From positions 124,001-188,000 of the forward strand of contig NZ_JAAMFB010000011.1 of assembly GCF_013322225.1 (NCBI RefSeq): 64,000 nt of DNA, in the 5' to 3' direction. The position numbers and the translations under genes are program-made. The notes beneath the pieces were generated by a model. It saw nothing but the letters and a program-made list of their open reading frames with translations, had not been told where the DNA came from and ran no database searches. Below, piece after piece: positions 7,287 through 15,703 of the stretch. How positions within the stretch are numbered: the first letter of the stretch is position 1; every line of letters starts with the position of its first letter. The DNA comes from Agrobacterium larrymoorei. GTDB taxonomy: Bacteria > Pseudomonadota > Alphaproteobacteria > Rhizobiales > Rhizobiaceae.

Positions 7287-8714
7287 TTGACACAAGCCGA
7301 CCACGATCATCCCATGCCGGAAGAAACCAAACGCCCCGAAGTCATGGCGGATATTTATGCCGAGAATGGATCCATCCGCTCTGATTTTCTGGCGATGGTG
7401 GGTGCTGCTATCGCGGATCGCGACGTACTTTTCCTGCGCGAAAACGTTGCACGTCTACATGAGTCCGAACTCGGCGATCTGATCGAGTCCATTCTGCCCG
7501 AGCAGCGCCACGCGATGGTTCGTCTGCTGGGCTCAGACTTCGACATGACGGCGCTGACCGAGGTGGATGAGGGCATCCGTCTCGATATTGTCGAGCAGAT
7601 GCCGAACGAGCAGATTGCTGCCGGTATCGGCGAGCTGGATTCGGATGACGCTGTCTACATTCTGGAAGACCTAGACCGGGAAGACCGTGAGGACATTCTT
7701 TCCCAGTTGCCGTTTACCGAGCGTGTCAGGCTGCTGCGGGCATTGGACTACCCGGAAAGCTCTGCCGGTCGCCGTATGCAGACGGAATTTGTGGCTGTGC
7801 CTCCGTTCTGGACGGTCGGACAGACAATAGACTATCTGCGTGAGGAAGAGGAACTGCCCGAATCCTTCTCCCAAATCTTCGTCATCGATCCGACCTTCAA
7901 ATTGATGGGCGCCCTAGATCTTGACCGCGTACTCCGCTCAAAGCGGCAGGTGAAGATCGAAACCATCATGCACGACACGAACCATCCGATTCCCGCGGAG
8001 ATGGATCAGGAAGAAGCGGCTCAGCTTTTCGAGCAGTACGACCTTCTGTCTGCGGCCGTGGTCGATAATAATGGGCGTCTCGTTGGCGTGCTGACAATCG
8101 ATGACGTGGTGGACGTCATTCAGGAAGAGGCCGAGGAAGACCTGTTGCGCCTTGGCGGTGTCGGCGACGAGGAATTGTCAGACTCGATCAAGGATACCTC
8201 GCGTTCCCGCGTGCCTTGGCTGGCAGTTAATCTGGTAACGGCTTTTTTGGCCGCTTCGGTAATCGGTCTGTTCGACGCGACCATCGAGCAGATCGTGGCG
8301 CTCGCCATCCTGATGCCCATCGTCGCCGGAATGGGCGGCAATGCGGGTTCACAGACGATGACCGTTTCAGTGCGAGCGCTAGCGACAAAGAATCTCGATA
8401 TTCACAACGCTGCCCGCATCATCCGCCGTGAAGCGGGAGTGGGGCTACTGAACGGTGCGCTGTTTGGCAGCGCCATCGGTGTTGTGGCGGGCATGTGGTT
8501 TCATGACGCAAATATCGGCGGGATCATCGCCACCGCAATGCTTATCAATATGTTTGCTGCAGCCCTTGCAGGGATATTGATACCGCTTCTGTTGGATAAG
8601 GTGGGGGCTGATCCAGCCGTATCTTCCGCAGTTTTCGTAACGGCGGTCACCGATATCGTCGGCTTCTTTGCGTTTCTTGGACTGGCGACATGGTGGTTTG
8701 GAATATCCGGTTGA
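7287..8714 (+). CDS. mgtE: Magnesium transporter MgtE
   Basis: 475 residues. Order: acidic MgtE N-domain with helical repeats (residues 35-160), two CBS domains (about 165-285, e.g. LVGVLTIDDVVDVIQEEAEEDLL), then a five-helix membrane domain from about 310 with the conserved PIVAGMGGNAGSQTMTV motif that lines the Mg2+ pore. The N and CBS domains gate the channel by sensing cytoplasmic Mg2+. I chose the TTG at 7287 because AAAGGGGG lies six bases upstream; an in-frame ATG at 7314 has no ribosome site. A TTGACA hexamer at 7210 has no clear -10 partner. Confidence 0.95.
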   Translation: MTQADHDHPMPEETKRPEVMADIYAENGSIRSDFLAMVGAAIADRDVLFLRENVARLHESELGDLIESILPEQRHAMVRLLGSDFDMTALTEVDEGIRLDIVEQMPNEQIAAGIGELDSDDAVYILEDLDREDREDILSQLPFTERVRLLRALDYPESSAGRRMQTEFVAVPPFWTVGQTIDYLREEEELPESFSQIFVIDPTFKLMGALDLDRVLRSKRQVKIETIMHDTNHPIPAEMDQEEAAQLFEQYDLLSAAVVDNNGRLVGVLTIDDVVDVIQEEAEEDLLRLGGVGDEELSDSIKDTSRSRVPWLAVNLVTAFLAASVIGLFDATIEQIVALAILMPIVAGMGGNAGSQTMTVSVRALATKNLDIHNAARIIRREAGVGLLNGALFGSAIGVVAGMWFHDANIGGIIATAMLINMFAAALAGILIPLLLDKVGADPAVSSAVFVTAVTDIVGFFAFLGLATWWFGISG

Positions 8715-8725
8715 ATGCTCGAAAA

Positions 8726-8754
8726 TTGACTTTTACGTGAAGGTCAATGATAAT
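8726..8754 (+). promoter_or_regulatory. Sigma-70 promoter with overlapping palindromic operator (LiuR-type autoregulation)
   Basis: -35 TTGACT (8726-8731), 17-base spacer, -10 GATAAT (8749-8754). A 22-bp imperfect palindrome spans 8726-8747: left arm TTGACTTTTAC, right arm GTGAAGGTCAA, matching at 9 of 11 positions. It covers the -35 and nearly the whole spacer, the position where MerR-family dimers bind. Probable operator for the downstream MerR regulator. Confidence 0.6.
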
Positions 8755-8772
8755 GGTTTCAAGAGGGCGCGG

Positions 8773-8803
8773 AGAGCATAATCATAACCGAATCTGACGC
8801 TCT
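8773..8803. repeat. Small intergenic palindrome (degenerate AGAGCAT...GCTCT element)
   Basis: AGAGCATAATC (8773-8783) is an imperfect inverted repeat of the segment ending GACGCTCT at 8803. The outer arms resemble the short interspersed palindromes with AGAGCATGATTC arms that are frequent between rhizobial genes. It lies in the expected leader of the MerR gene. Membership of that repeat family is inferred. Confidence 0.4.
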
Positions 8804-8879
8804 ATCGTGTTGTTTGAGCACCGGATTTCCGAAATCTATAGTTCAGTTTCGGGCCGAGGCTACAGAATCGGATGAAGCC

Positions 8880-9266
8880 TTGAATAAGTATTATAGCATA
8901 ACCGAACTAACGCGTGAATTCGGAGTATCCACCCGGACACTGCGTTTTTATGAAGATGAAGGGCTTATTCACCCCGAACGTCGCGGACGCACGCGCCTGT
9001 TTCGCACCGCAGACCGCAGGCTTATCCAGGAAATCCTCAGAGGTCGCCGTATCGGCTTTACCATCGCTGAAATTCGCGAAATCATTCAGGTCTATAAAGA
9101 ACCACCGGGCGAATCTGGTCAGCTCGAACTTCTTATGAAGAAGGTAGACGAAAAGCGAGCCGATCTTCGCCAGAAGCGCAAGGATATCGAAGAGACCCTT
9201 GCGGAACTGGACAACGTCGAAGAGGCCTGTCTCACGCGCCTTGCTGAAATCGGCGTCGGCACCTGA
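8880..9266 (+). CDS. MerR family transcriptional regulator, LiuR-like
   Basis: 128 residues from the TTG at 8880. N-terminal MerR DNA-binding domain (YYSITELTREFGVSTRTLRFYEDEGL), a second conserved block (RRLIQEILRGRRIGFTIAEIREII), and a C-terminal dimerisation coiled coil (residues 75-120). Length and sequence pattern match LiuR, the repressor of leucine/isovalerate degradation, but no liu/ivd genes are next to it, so the regulon is unknown. The start is uncertain: the frame is open to a TTG at 8814, but that would add an atypical 22-residue tail before the DNA-binding domain. A promoter with an operator palindrome precedes it. Confidence 0.88.
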   Translation: MNKYYSITELTREFGVSTRTLRFYEDEGLIHPERRGRTRLFRTADRRLIQEILRGRRIGFTIAEIREIIQVYKEPPGESGQLELLMKKVDEKRADLRQKRKDIEETLAELDNVEEACLTRLAEIGVGT

Positions 9267-9279
9267 TCTCGGCTGCAAT

Positions 9280-10248
9280 TTAACGCGTCTGTATGGAACA
9301 TTCCGAAGCGATATCATTGAGCTTCGTCTGCTGATCAAGTGTCAGTATGTTGGACATCATAGGTTCGAAGACATTTGCAGCCTGTAGTTTTTCCAGCGTA
9401 CAGCCGCAGAAGCTTTCACATAGCTCCAACCCGTTCTCTCCCTGCGTACAACGCGCGACACAGCTGTTCTTGTATGCTTCCACCTGATCGACCGGGGCAG
9501 GGGGTATGGTGATAGACGCGAGGTAGACGAGCCCGATCAGCACCGGTTGGTGAATGAGATAGAAGGACAGGCTGTGACGGCCTAGAAATGCGAGAACATT
9601 TCGCGTGCCGCTAGGCTTCCGGAAGCGATCAAGCCAGCCGCGCGGCGTGACTATTTGCGACACTGCGAGCCCAAGCAGAAACGGTGCAAGGAATGGCAGG
9701 ATCGGCACATAATCGTTTGAGCGGGGAGGGATAGTGTTGAGGCCTATCCACGATAGCCAGTTTGTATTGAAGCTCTCGGATGCGAGGTAGCGCGGCGCAA
9801 ACAGCGCCGCTGCGGCAAAGACCAGTGTCACTGGTGCGGGAAGGCGTAGGAAAATAAGGCCAATGAGGCTGGCGGCCGCAATGTTGTGTAGGATGCCGAA
9901 GAATATCCAGCCATCTGGCACCGCAAAGTAGGTGGCAACGGAAATCAGCATCGCCGCGCTCGCAACCATCGCAAAACGTTTGCCAAATGAGCGCCAGTTT
10001 ACGCCGCGACGATGCGCCAGATAAAGGCTGAAGCCCGCGAGAAAAAGAAACGAGCTGGCAATGGCGCGTGCGTAAATTCGCCACCAGCCTTGCGTGGCCG
10101 TGCCGGGATCGAGATAGCCGAACATCTCCAGATCCCAGGTGAAGTGGTAATGCGCCATGGCAAGCAAAGCTATGCCGCGCAGTGTATCGAGAGCGCCGAT
10201 ACGGCCCTTTGCCGTGGTTTCCGTTGTTGCAAGGGAGGCGTCGTTCAT
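9280..10248 (-). CDS. DUF1624/HGSNAT-like acyltransferase membrane protein
   Basis: 322 residues with about seven to eight membrane helices. The N-terminal GRIGALDTLRGIALLAMAHYHFTWDLEMFG is the signature of the heparan-alpha-glucosaminide N-acetyltransferase-like (DUF1624) family, with the catalytic-type His in MAHYHFTWD. Substrate unknown. Unusual is the soluble C-terminal tail after residue 255 with six cysteines (NSCVARCTQGENGLELCES and FCGCTLEKL, plus ASECS), which could form a small disulfide or metal-binding module. Start ATG 10248 has AAAGGA nine bases upstream. Confidence 0.82.
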   Translation of the reverse strand: MNDASLATTETTAKGRIGALDTLRGIALLAMAHYHFTWDLEMFGYLDPGTATQGWWRIYARAIASSFLFLAGFSLYLAHRRGVNWRSFGKRFAMVASAAMLISVATYFAVPDGWIFFGILHNIAAASLIGLIFLRLPAPVTLVFAAAALFAPRYLASESFNTNWLSWIGLNTIPPRSNDYVPILPFLAPFLLGLAVSQIVTPRGWLDRFRKPSGTRNVLAFLGRHSLSFYLIHQPVLIGLVYLASITIPPAPVDQVEAYKNSCVARCTQGENGLELCESFCGCTLEKLQAANVFEPMMSNILTLDQQTKLNDIASECSIQTR

Positions 10249-10321
10249 CAGGGTCCGTCCTTTGGCAACGGGAAAGGTGAGGTGCCGCCGCTTCGCCTGC
10301 GAACTACGGCAATTTCATGTC

Positions 10322-11008
10322 TCAGAGCTCATCCATGATGGCACGGCGTGCCTCTGAAAAGAATTGGCGGCGCAGCAAGGCAACGACGATGACGACCGTG
10401 CTTAGAATGAAAACGTAAGGGTTTACGAACCAGCCCAGATAGCCGATTGCCAGGAAGAAGGTTCGCAAGCCATCGTTGAAGTTCTTTGCAGCGATGATGT
10501 TCATTCGAATGACGTTTTCGGCCGCACGTTCAGCGGCTCTCTTGTCCGCATTGGTCTCATGCATCATCGGCATCGCGCCGAACAGAATGGTGCAATAGTT
10601 GAACAGACGATAAGACCAGCCGAATTTGAAGAATGCATATCCGAACAGGCAGGTAAGCCCTATAACCTTGAGTTCGAAAGCGGTACGTCCGCCGTAGAAC
10701 ACGAAAGGCATGTCCCGAAAAACGGACTCCACGCGATCTGTCGCGCCGAGCAACGCAAAGCAGCCGCCAATCGCAAAGATGGAAGTCGATGCGAAGAAAG
10801 CGGTGCCGTTCTGCAAGCCCGCCATGATCTGCGTATCGATCATCTTGAGATCACGGGTCAGCGAATTATAGATCCACTTGCGCCGACGCTCCGCCATGGC
10901 CTGATTGAGGCTGGTGCGCGAAAAGAAGGTCTTTTCGGTGGTGATATAGCTATAGACGAACCAAAGCCCGATGAAGATCGCTAGCGCGATGTAATCGATT
11001 GTCGTCAT
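10322..11008 (-). CDS. DUF599 family membrane protein
   Basis: 228 residues from the ATG at 11008 with four predicted membrane helices (about residues 5-22, 70-92, 110-130, 185-215). The blocks MAERRRKWIYNSLTRDLKMIDTQIMAGLQNGTAFFAST and YRLFNYCTILFGAMP are typical of DUF599 proteins, whose function is unknown. I preferred the ATG at 11008, with AAAGGC upstream, over one at 11035 that would add nine polar residues. 73 bases separate it from the DUF1624 gene on the same strand. Confidence 0.85.
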   Translation of the reverse strand: MTTIDYIALAIFIGLWFVYSYITTEKTFFSRTSLNQAMAERRRKWIYNSLTRDLKMIDTQIMAGLQNGTAFFASTSIFAIGGCFALLGATDRVESVFRDMPFVFYGGRTAFELKVIGLTCLFGYAFFKFGWSYRLFNYCTILFGAMPMMHETNADKRAAERAAENVIRMNIIAAKNFNDGLRTFFLAIGYLGWFVNPYVFILSTVVIVVALLRRQFFSEARRAIMDEL

Positions 11009-11111
11009 GTCTGCCTTTGCCTGCCTTAAATTCACACGCGAATCTTCGCGCCAATATTCATTCGATTTATGGGTAAAGCAATGATGACGGAAAAATCATG
11101 ACAGGTACGTT

Positions 11112-11507
11112 TTAGTTGTCGCCGCTAACGATCCGGTAAGAATGTCTGGCTAAGACTGTTGCTGTAGCGCCGGACTGGTTTTGCGTACCGGCCGCTTTTA
11201 GTTTCCCTTGCGTTTTAAGGGTCTCAAAGCCGCGTCGACACTCCGGTGCAGCGCGGTTTTTGTTTGCGAAAATTTGACAATAACGCTCAGCGGTCTTATT
11301 TCTAGGGTGCGATCCGGCACTTTCGAATTCGAATACTTTGTCGACATGCCAGCTAGTGCCGGCGGGCAAAGCATCTTCGGAAAAGAAACCGTAGGCGCGC
11401 AGCATGATCGACCGGGAGAACGCCTCCATATCTACGAATCGTTTTCTTTTCATGTCTGGCCCGTCACGGCTTGCTGTTCCATCCGCATCGGTAGCCGGAT
11501 CGCTCAT
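11112..11507 (-). CDS. Doubtful hypothetical ORF, 131 aa
   Basis: Open frame from an ATG at 11507 with GGGG nine bases upstream, divergent from cobU. The protein (start [10 protein letters not shown], middle [21 protein letters not shown]) is basic, has no membrane segment and matches no family I know. Codon use is mixed and less GC3-biased than its neighbours, especially in the last 50 codons. It could be a real lineage-specific gene, a decayed one, or chance. If not real, 11036-11533 is a 500-base gap in which I see no cobalamin riboswitch. Confidence 0.3.
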   Translation of the reverse strand: MSDPATDADGTASRDGPDMKRKRFVDMEAFSRSIMLRAYGFFSEDALPAGTSWHVDKVFEFESAGSHPRNKTAERYCQIFANKNRAAPECRRGFETLKTQGKLKAAGTQNQSGATATVLARHSYRIVSGDN

Positions 11508-11533
11508 CTTTCATTTCCCCACAGGTTCATGTC

Positions 11534-12058
11534 ATGTCTGATCGTTCCCGCTGCGTCCTGGTGCTTGGCGGGGCGCGCTCTGGCAAATCTGCTTTCGCGG
11601 AACGAAAGGCGCTCTCTTCCGGTCAGACCGCTCATTACATTGCTACCGGTCGTGCTTGGGACGATGAGATGAAAACGCGGATTGCCCAGCATCGCGTTCA
11701 ACGTGGCGACCTCTGGACCACCCATGAAGAGCCGGTCGAGCTGGTGAAAATACTGGATCGGCTCGATCAGCCCGGCAATGTCATTCTCGTGGATTGCCTG
11801 ACCCTATGGGTTACGAACCTGATGATGGAGGAGAGGGGCGATGTCGAGACCGCCTTCGGTCCATTGGTTGACCTAGCGGCAAGTGCAAAAGCGCGGATTG
11901 TGTTCGTTTCTAACGAAGTTGGTCTCGGTATCGTCCCTGAAAACCGCATGGCGCGACAGTTTCGCGACCATGCCGGACGATTGCATCAACGGATCGCAGC
12001 CGTAGCTGACGAGGTCTACTTTATTGCCGCAGGTCTGCCCCTGAAAATGAAGGGGTGA
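11534..12058 (+). CDS. cobU: Adenosylcobinamide kinase / adenosylcobinamide-phosphate guanylyltransferase
   Basis: 174 residues, normal for CobU (called CobP in the aerobic pathway). It phosphorylates adenosylcobinamide and then transfers GMP in late B12 assembly. Seen: P-loop [12 protein letters not shown] at residues 12-23, the [12 protein letters not shown] segment after it, the HR...W block ([17 protein letters not shown]), and [11 protein letters not shown] and [15 protein letters not shown] further on. The other cob genes are not in this window. No B12 riboswitch is visible upstream. It precedes fixNOQP on the same strand but the FNR box between them starts a separate unit. Confidence 0.95.
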   Translation: MSDRSRCVLVLGGARSGKSAFAERKALSSGQTAHYIATGRAWDDEMKTRIAQHRVQRGDLWTTHEEPVELVKILDRLDQPGNVILVDCLTLWVTNLMMEERGDVETAFGPLVDLAASAKARIVFVSNEVGLGIVPENRMARQFRDHAGRLHQRIAAVADEVYFIAAGLPLKMKG

Positions 12059-12116
12059 CGACCCCGATTTCTTTCCGCTCGTTACGGTATTCCCATCATT
12101 CCTCACCCCATCGGTC

Positions 12117-12130
12117 TTGATTTGGATCAA
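12117..12130 (+). promoter_or_regulatory. FixK/FNR anaerobox upstream of fixN
   Basis: TTGATTTGGATCAA is an exact match to the TTGAT-N4-ATCAA consensus bound by FNR/FixK proteins. It lies 116 bases before the fixN start, as expected for a class II activated promoter with a leader of about 80 bases. It predicts induction of the cbb3 oxidase at low oxygen. Confidence 0.85.
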
Positions 12131-12246
12131 GGCCGCTTGCTCAGCATGGTGGCAAAGCTGCAAACGACGCGAAAGCAGGTTTGCCGTTTTTGATCCGGCT
12201 CCTTCCCCTCGCGTCATACCTGCTTTGACGTTGGGGGAAGCCAACA

Positions 12247-13869
12247 ATGAACTCTACTTTAGGAATAGCGATGGTGGCCGTAGGGGCCTTCTTCGCTTTG
12301 CTCGGGGCGGCATTCGCTCACGACAATCTTTTCGCTGCCCATATGTGGGCGCTGTTTTTCGTCCTGATCGTGTCGACAGTCGTCATGTTGCGCCGACTAT
12401 CCTTTGTGCCCGTCGACCGCGCTGCGATGGAGCGGAGACAAACCGAATATTTCGACGACGTGATCCGTTATGGCGTCATCGCCACGGTCTTCTGGGGCGT
12501 GGTCGGCTTTCTCGTCGGCGTCGTCATTGCCTTCCAGTTGGCCTACCCAGATTTGAATTTCCAGCCGTGGTTCAATTTCGGTCGTGTCCGCCCGCTTCAC
12601 ACGTCAGCCGTGATCTTCGCTTTCGGCGGAAATGCCCTCATTGCAACCTCGTTTTACGTGGTACAACGCACCTGTCGCGCGCGCCTTTTTGGCGGCGATC
12701 TCGGCTGGTTCGTGTTCTGGGGCTACAATCTTTTCATCGTCATGGCTGCCACCGGATATCTGCTCGGCATCACGCAGGGCAAGGAATATGCGGAGCCGGA
12801 ATGGTATGTCGATATCTGGCTGACCATCGTCTGGGTTGCCTATCTCGTCGCGTTTCTCGGCACGATCTTCAAGCGTAAGGAACCCCACATCTACGTGGCG
12901 AACTGGTTCTATCTCGGCTTCATCGTCACCATCGCAATGCTGCATATCGTCAACAACCTGGCGGTACCGGTGTCGTTTCTTGGCGTGAAAAGCTATTCGG
13001 CTTTCTCCGGCGTGCAGGATGCGTTGACACAGTGGTGGTATGGCCATAACGCCGTCGGCTTCTTCCTGACCGCTGGCTTCCTGGGCATGATGTACTACTT
13101 CATTCCCAAACAGGTGAACCGTCCGGTCTATTCCTATCGCCTGTCGATCATTCACTTCTGGGCGCTGATCTTCATGTATATCTGGGCGGGCCCGCACCAT
13201 CTGCATTACACGGCATTGCCGGATTGGGCGCAGACGCTTGGCATGGTGTTCTCTATCATGCTGTGGATGCCCTCGTGGGGCGGCATGATCAACGGGCTTA
13301 TGACGCTTTCGGGCGCGTGGGACAAAATCCGCACAGACCCAATCGTACGTATGATGATCATGGCCGTTGCCTTCTACGGAATGGCGACCTTCGAAGGTCC
13401 GGTGATGTCGATCAAGGCGGTCAACTCGCTCAGCCATTATACGGACTGGACCATCGGTCACGTCCATTCTGGCGCACTCGGCTGGAACGGCATGATTACC
13501 TTCGGGGCAATTTACTTCCTCGTTCCAAAGCTTTGGCACCGCGAACGGCTTTATAGCCTTCAAATGGTCAACTGGCACTTCTGGCTCGCAACGCTGGCAA
13601 TCGTCGTCTACGCGGCTTCCATGTGGGTCGCAGGCATCCAGCAAGGTTTGATGTGGCGCGAATATGATGCGCAGGGGTTCCTCGTTTACTCCTTCGCAGA
13701 AACCGTGGCGGCGCTATTCCCATACTACCTGTTGCGCGCAGTTGGTGGCCTCCTGTTTCTCGCCGGCGCAATTATCATGGCCTACAACGTCACAAGAACC
13801 ATTCTCGGAGACTTGCGCGAAGAGAAGACCGGCACGGCGGCAGCACCCAAGCTGCAGCCTGCCGAATAA
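12247..13869 (+). CDS. fixN: cbb3-type cytochrome c oxidase subunit I
   Basis: 540 residues, about 12-14 membrane helices, full length for CcoN/FixN. It holds the low-spin heme b and the high-spin heme b3-CuB centre where oxygen is reduced. Ligand regions seen: [18 protein letters not shown] (low-spin heme), [11 protein letters not shown] (CuB His), [15 protein letters not shown] (the CuB His pair) and [15 protein letters not shown] near the end (heme ligands). First gene of fixNOQP; the FixK box at 12117 indicates low-oxygen induction. Confidence 0.97.
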   Translation: MNSTLGIAMVAVGAFFALLGAAFAHDNLFAAHMWALFFVLIVSTVVMLRRLSFVPVDRAAMERRQTEYFDDVIRYGVIATVFWGVVGFLVGVVIAFQLAYPDLNFQPWFNFGRVRPLHTSAVIFAFGGNALIATSFYVVQRTCRARLFGGDLGWFVFWGYNLFIVMAATGYLLGITQGKEYAEPEWYVDIWLTIVWVAYLVAFLGTIFKRKEPHIYVANWFYLGFIVTIAMLHIVNNLAVPVSFLGVKSYSAFSGVQDALTQWWYGHNAVGFFLTAGFLGMMYYFIPKQVNRPVYSYRLSIIHFWALIFMYIWAGPHHLHYTALPDWAQTLGMVFSIMLWMPSWGGMINGLMTLSGAWDKIRTDPIVRMMIMAVAFYGMATFEGPVMSIKAVNSLSHYTDWTIGHVHSGALGWNGMITFGAIYFLVPKLWHRERLYSLQMVNWHFWLATLAIVVYAASMWVAGIQQGLMWREYDAQGFLVYSFAETVAALFPYYLLRAVGGLLFLAGAIIMAYNVTRTILGDLREEKTGTAAAPKLQPAE

Positions 13870-13881
13870 GGGAGATCGATC

Positions 13882-14613
13882 ATGTCTCTTCTCGATAAAC
13901 ACGGCATCATTGAACGCAACGCGACACTTCTTCTCGTTGGATCGCTGGCGGTCGTCTCCATCGGCGGCATCGTGGAAATCGCGCCGCTCTTCTACCTCGA
14001 AAACACTATCGAAAAGGTGGAGGGGATGCGGCCATACTCCCCGCTGGAGCTTGCCGGACGTAATATCTATATCCGCGAGGGCTGCTACACCTGCCACAGC
14101 CAGATGATCAGGCCCTTCCGCGACGAGGTGGAGCGTTACGGTCATTACAGCCTGGCAGCGGAAAGCATGTACGATCATCCTTTCCAGTGGGGTTCGAAAC
14201 GCACCGGACCCGATCTGGCGCGCGTGGGCGCACGCTATTCGAACGAATGGCACGTCCAGCACATGAGCGATCCCCGCTCGGTGGTGCTGGAATCCATCAT
14301 GCCAAGCTACGGCTTCCTGAAAACAACATCTCTCGATGTGCCGGATGCTGCCATGGAGCTGAAGGCGAACAGGGCAGTCGGCGTACCCTACAGCGACGAA
14401 ATGATCGAAAATGCGGAAGCAGACCTCAAAATCCAGGCCGATCCCAACGCAGACACTTCTGGTCTCGAAGCCCGATACCCCAAGGCCAAATTAGGCGATT
14501 TTGATGGCGATCCGACGAAGCTGACCGAAATGGATGCGCTCATCGCCTATCTGCAAATGCTCGGCACGCTGGTCGATTTCTCGACCTATGACGATGCCGC
14601 CGGTTATCGATAA
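13882..14613 (+). CDS. fixO: cbb3-type cytochrome c oxidase subunit II (monoheme)
   Basis: 243 residues. One N-terminal membrane anchor (about residues 15-38), then a periplasmic domain with a single heme c motif CYTCH (near residue 68) followed by the family motif [18 protein letters not shown]. The axial methionine is probably within SIMPSYGFL. It relays electrons from FixP to FixN. Starts 12 bases after fixN with a GGGAG ribosome site. Confidence 0.97.
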   Translation: MSLLDKHGIIERNATLLLVGSLAVVSIGGIVEIAPLFYLENTIEKVEGMRPYSPLELAGRNIYIREGCYTCHSQMIRPFRDEVERYGHYSLAAESMYDHPFQWGSKRTGPDLARVGARYSNEWHVQHMSDPRSVVLESIMPSYGFLKTTSLDVPDAAMELKANRAVGVPYSDEMIENAEADLKIQADPNADTSGLEARYPKAKLGDFDGDPTKLTEMDALIAYLQMLGTLVDFSTYDDAAGYR

Positions 14614-14626
14614 GAGGGGCCAAGTA

Positions 14627-14779
14627 ATGGAAATTTATACGGCCATGCGCCACTTCGCCGATAGCTGGGGTCTTCTCGGCATGACGCTGTTCTTCATTGG
14701 CGTCGTCGTTTTTACGTTGCGTCCGGGTGGCGGCAAGGCAGCCAACGACGCCGCAAACATTCCTCTCAAGGAGGACTAG
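14627..14779 (+). CDS. fixQ: cbb3-type cytochrome c oxidase subunit IV
   Basis: 50 residues beginning MEIYTAMRHFADSWGLLGM. One membrane helix (about residues 14-32) followed by a short charged tail with Pro-Gly-Gly-Gly. This is the typical size and layout of CcoQ/FixQ, which stabilises the FixP-FixNO complex. GAGGGG precedes the ATG. It lies between fixO and fixP, 13 bases after fixO. Confidence 0.93.
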   Translation: MEIYTAMRHFADSWGLLGMTLFFIGVVVFTLRPGGGKAANDAANIPLKED

Positions 14780-14783
14780 GAAC

Positions 14784-15647
14784 ATGTCGGAAAAACATAT
14801 CGATAAGGTCAGCGGCGTCGAAACTACCGGACATGAATGGGATGGCATTCGCGAGCTGAACAACCCGATGCCGCGCTGGTGGGTCTGGACATTCTATTTC
14901 ACCATATTATGGGCCATTGGCTATACCATCGCCTTTCCAGCGTGGCCGCTGATCGACGGTGCTACGAAGGGCGTGCTTGGCTGGAGCAGCCGGGCAGACG
15001 TGGCAACGGAAGTAGCGGATGCGAAATCAGCTCAGAATGTTTATCTGGAAAGGATAGCAGCGTCGTCGCTTCAGGAGATCAAAAGCGATAGCGCGTTGAT
15101 GCAGTTTGCTGTCGCGGGCGGCTCTGCCGCTTTCAAGGTCAATTGCGTCCAGTGCCATGGTTCTGGTGCTGAAGGCGGCAGCGGTTATCCCAATCTCAAC
15201 GATGACGACTGGTTGTGGGGAGGAAGTGCCGAAGACATTTACACATCGATCACCCACGGCATTCGTTTCAGCGAAGACCCGGAAACGCGAATTTCTGAAA
15301 TGCCAGCCTTTGCCGACATTCTCAGCAGTGGCGAAATCCGCGAGGTCGCGGCCTATGTCGTTAGCCTGACGGCAACGCCACGCGATACGGCCATGGTGGA
15401 ACCGGGAAAGCAGATATTTGCCGACAACTGCGCCTCCTGCCATGGTGAAGACGCCAAGGGCAACCAGGAAATGGGCGCGCCCAACCTTGCAGACGCTATC
15501 TGGCTGAAAGCGGAGGCCGAAGAGGGTATCGTTGCGCAAATACGAACGCCGAAGCACGGCGTAATGCCGGCCTGGGGCGAGCGTCTCGGCGACACCACGG
15601 TCAAGCAACTTGCTCTGTTCGTGCATTCGCTGGGTGGCGGAGAGTAG
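14784..15647 (+). CDS. fixP: cbb3-type cytochrome c oxidase subunit III (diheme)
   Basis: 287 residues from the ATG at 14784, four bases after the fixQ stop. N-terminal cytoplasmic stretch with NPMPRWWVWTFYFT, one membrane helix, then two cytochrome c domains with heme motifs CVQCH (near residue 127) and CASCH (near residue 217). It takes electrons from the periplasmic cytochrome c pool. Last gene of the operon; the usual partners fixGHIS (copper loading) do not follow. Confidence 0.97.
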   Translation: MSEKHIDKVSGVETTGHEWDGIRELNNPMPRWWVWTFYFTILWAIGYTIAFPAWPLIDGATKGVLGWSSRADVATEVADAKSAQNVYLERIAASSLQEIKSDSALMQFAVAGGSAAFKVNCVQCHGSGAEGGSGYPNLNDDDWLWGGSAEDIYTSITHGIRFSEDPETRISEMPAFADILSSGEIREVAAYVVSLTATPRDTAMVEPGKQIFADNCASCHGEDAKGNQEMGAPNLADAIWLKAEAEEGIVAQIRTPKHGVMPAWGERLGDTTVKQLALFVHSLGGGE

Positions 15648-15661
15648 GGGTATTGCAACAC

Positions 15662-15692
15662 GATCCTCGGTTAAGGCCGGGGATCTTTTTTT
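15662..15692 (+). terminator. Rho-independent terminator of fixNOQP
   Basis: GATCCTCGG (15662-15670) pairs with CCGGGGATC (15677-15685) with one T-G pair, followed by seven T residues. It ends the fix operon before the convergent transporter gene. Confidence 0.9.
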
Positions 15693-15703
15693 CTCTCGGT
15701 GGC

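Noticed and set aside
11036-11533. Cobalamin riboswitch before cobU
   Set aside because: No B12-box (GCCACTG-like) or aptamer core seen on either strand.
12604-13644. 346-codon open frame antisense to fixN
   Set aside because: His/Asp/Arg-rich composition typical of shadow frames; fixN on the other strand is certain.
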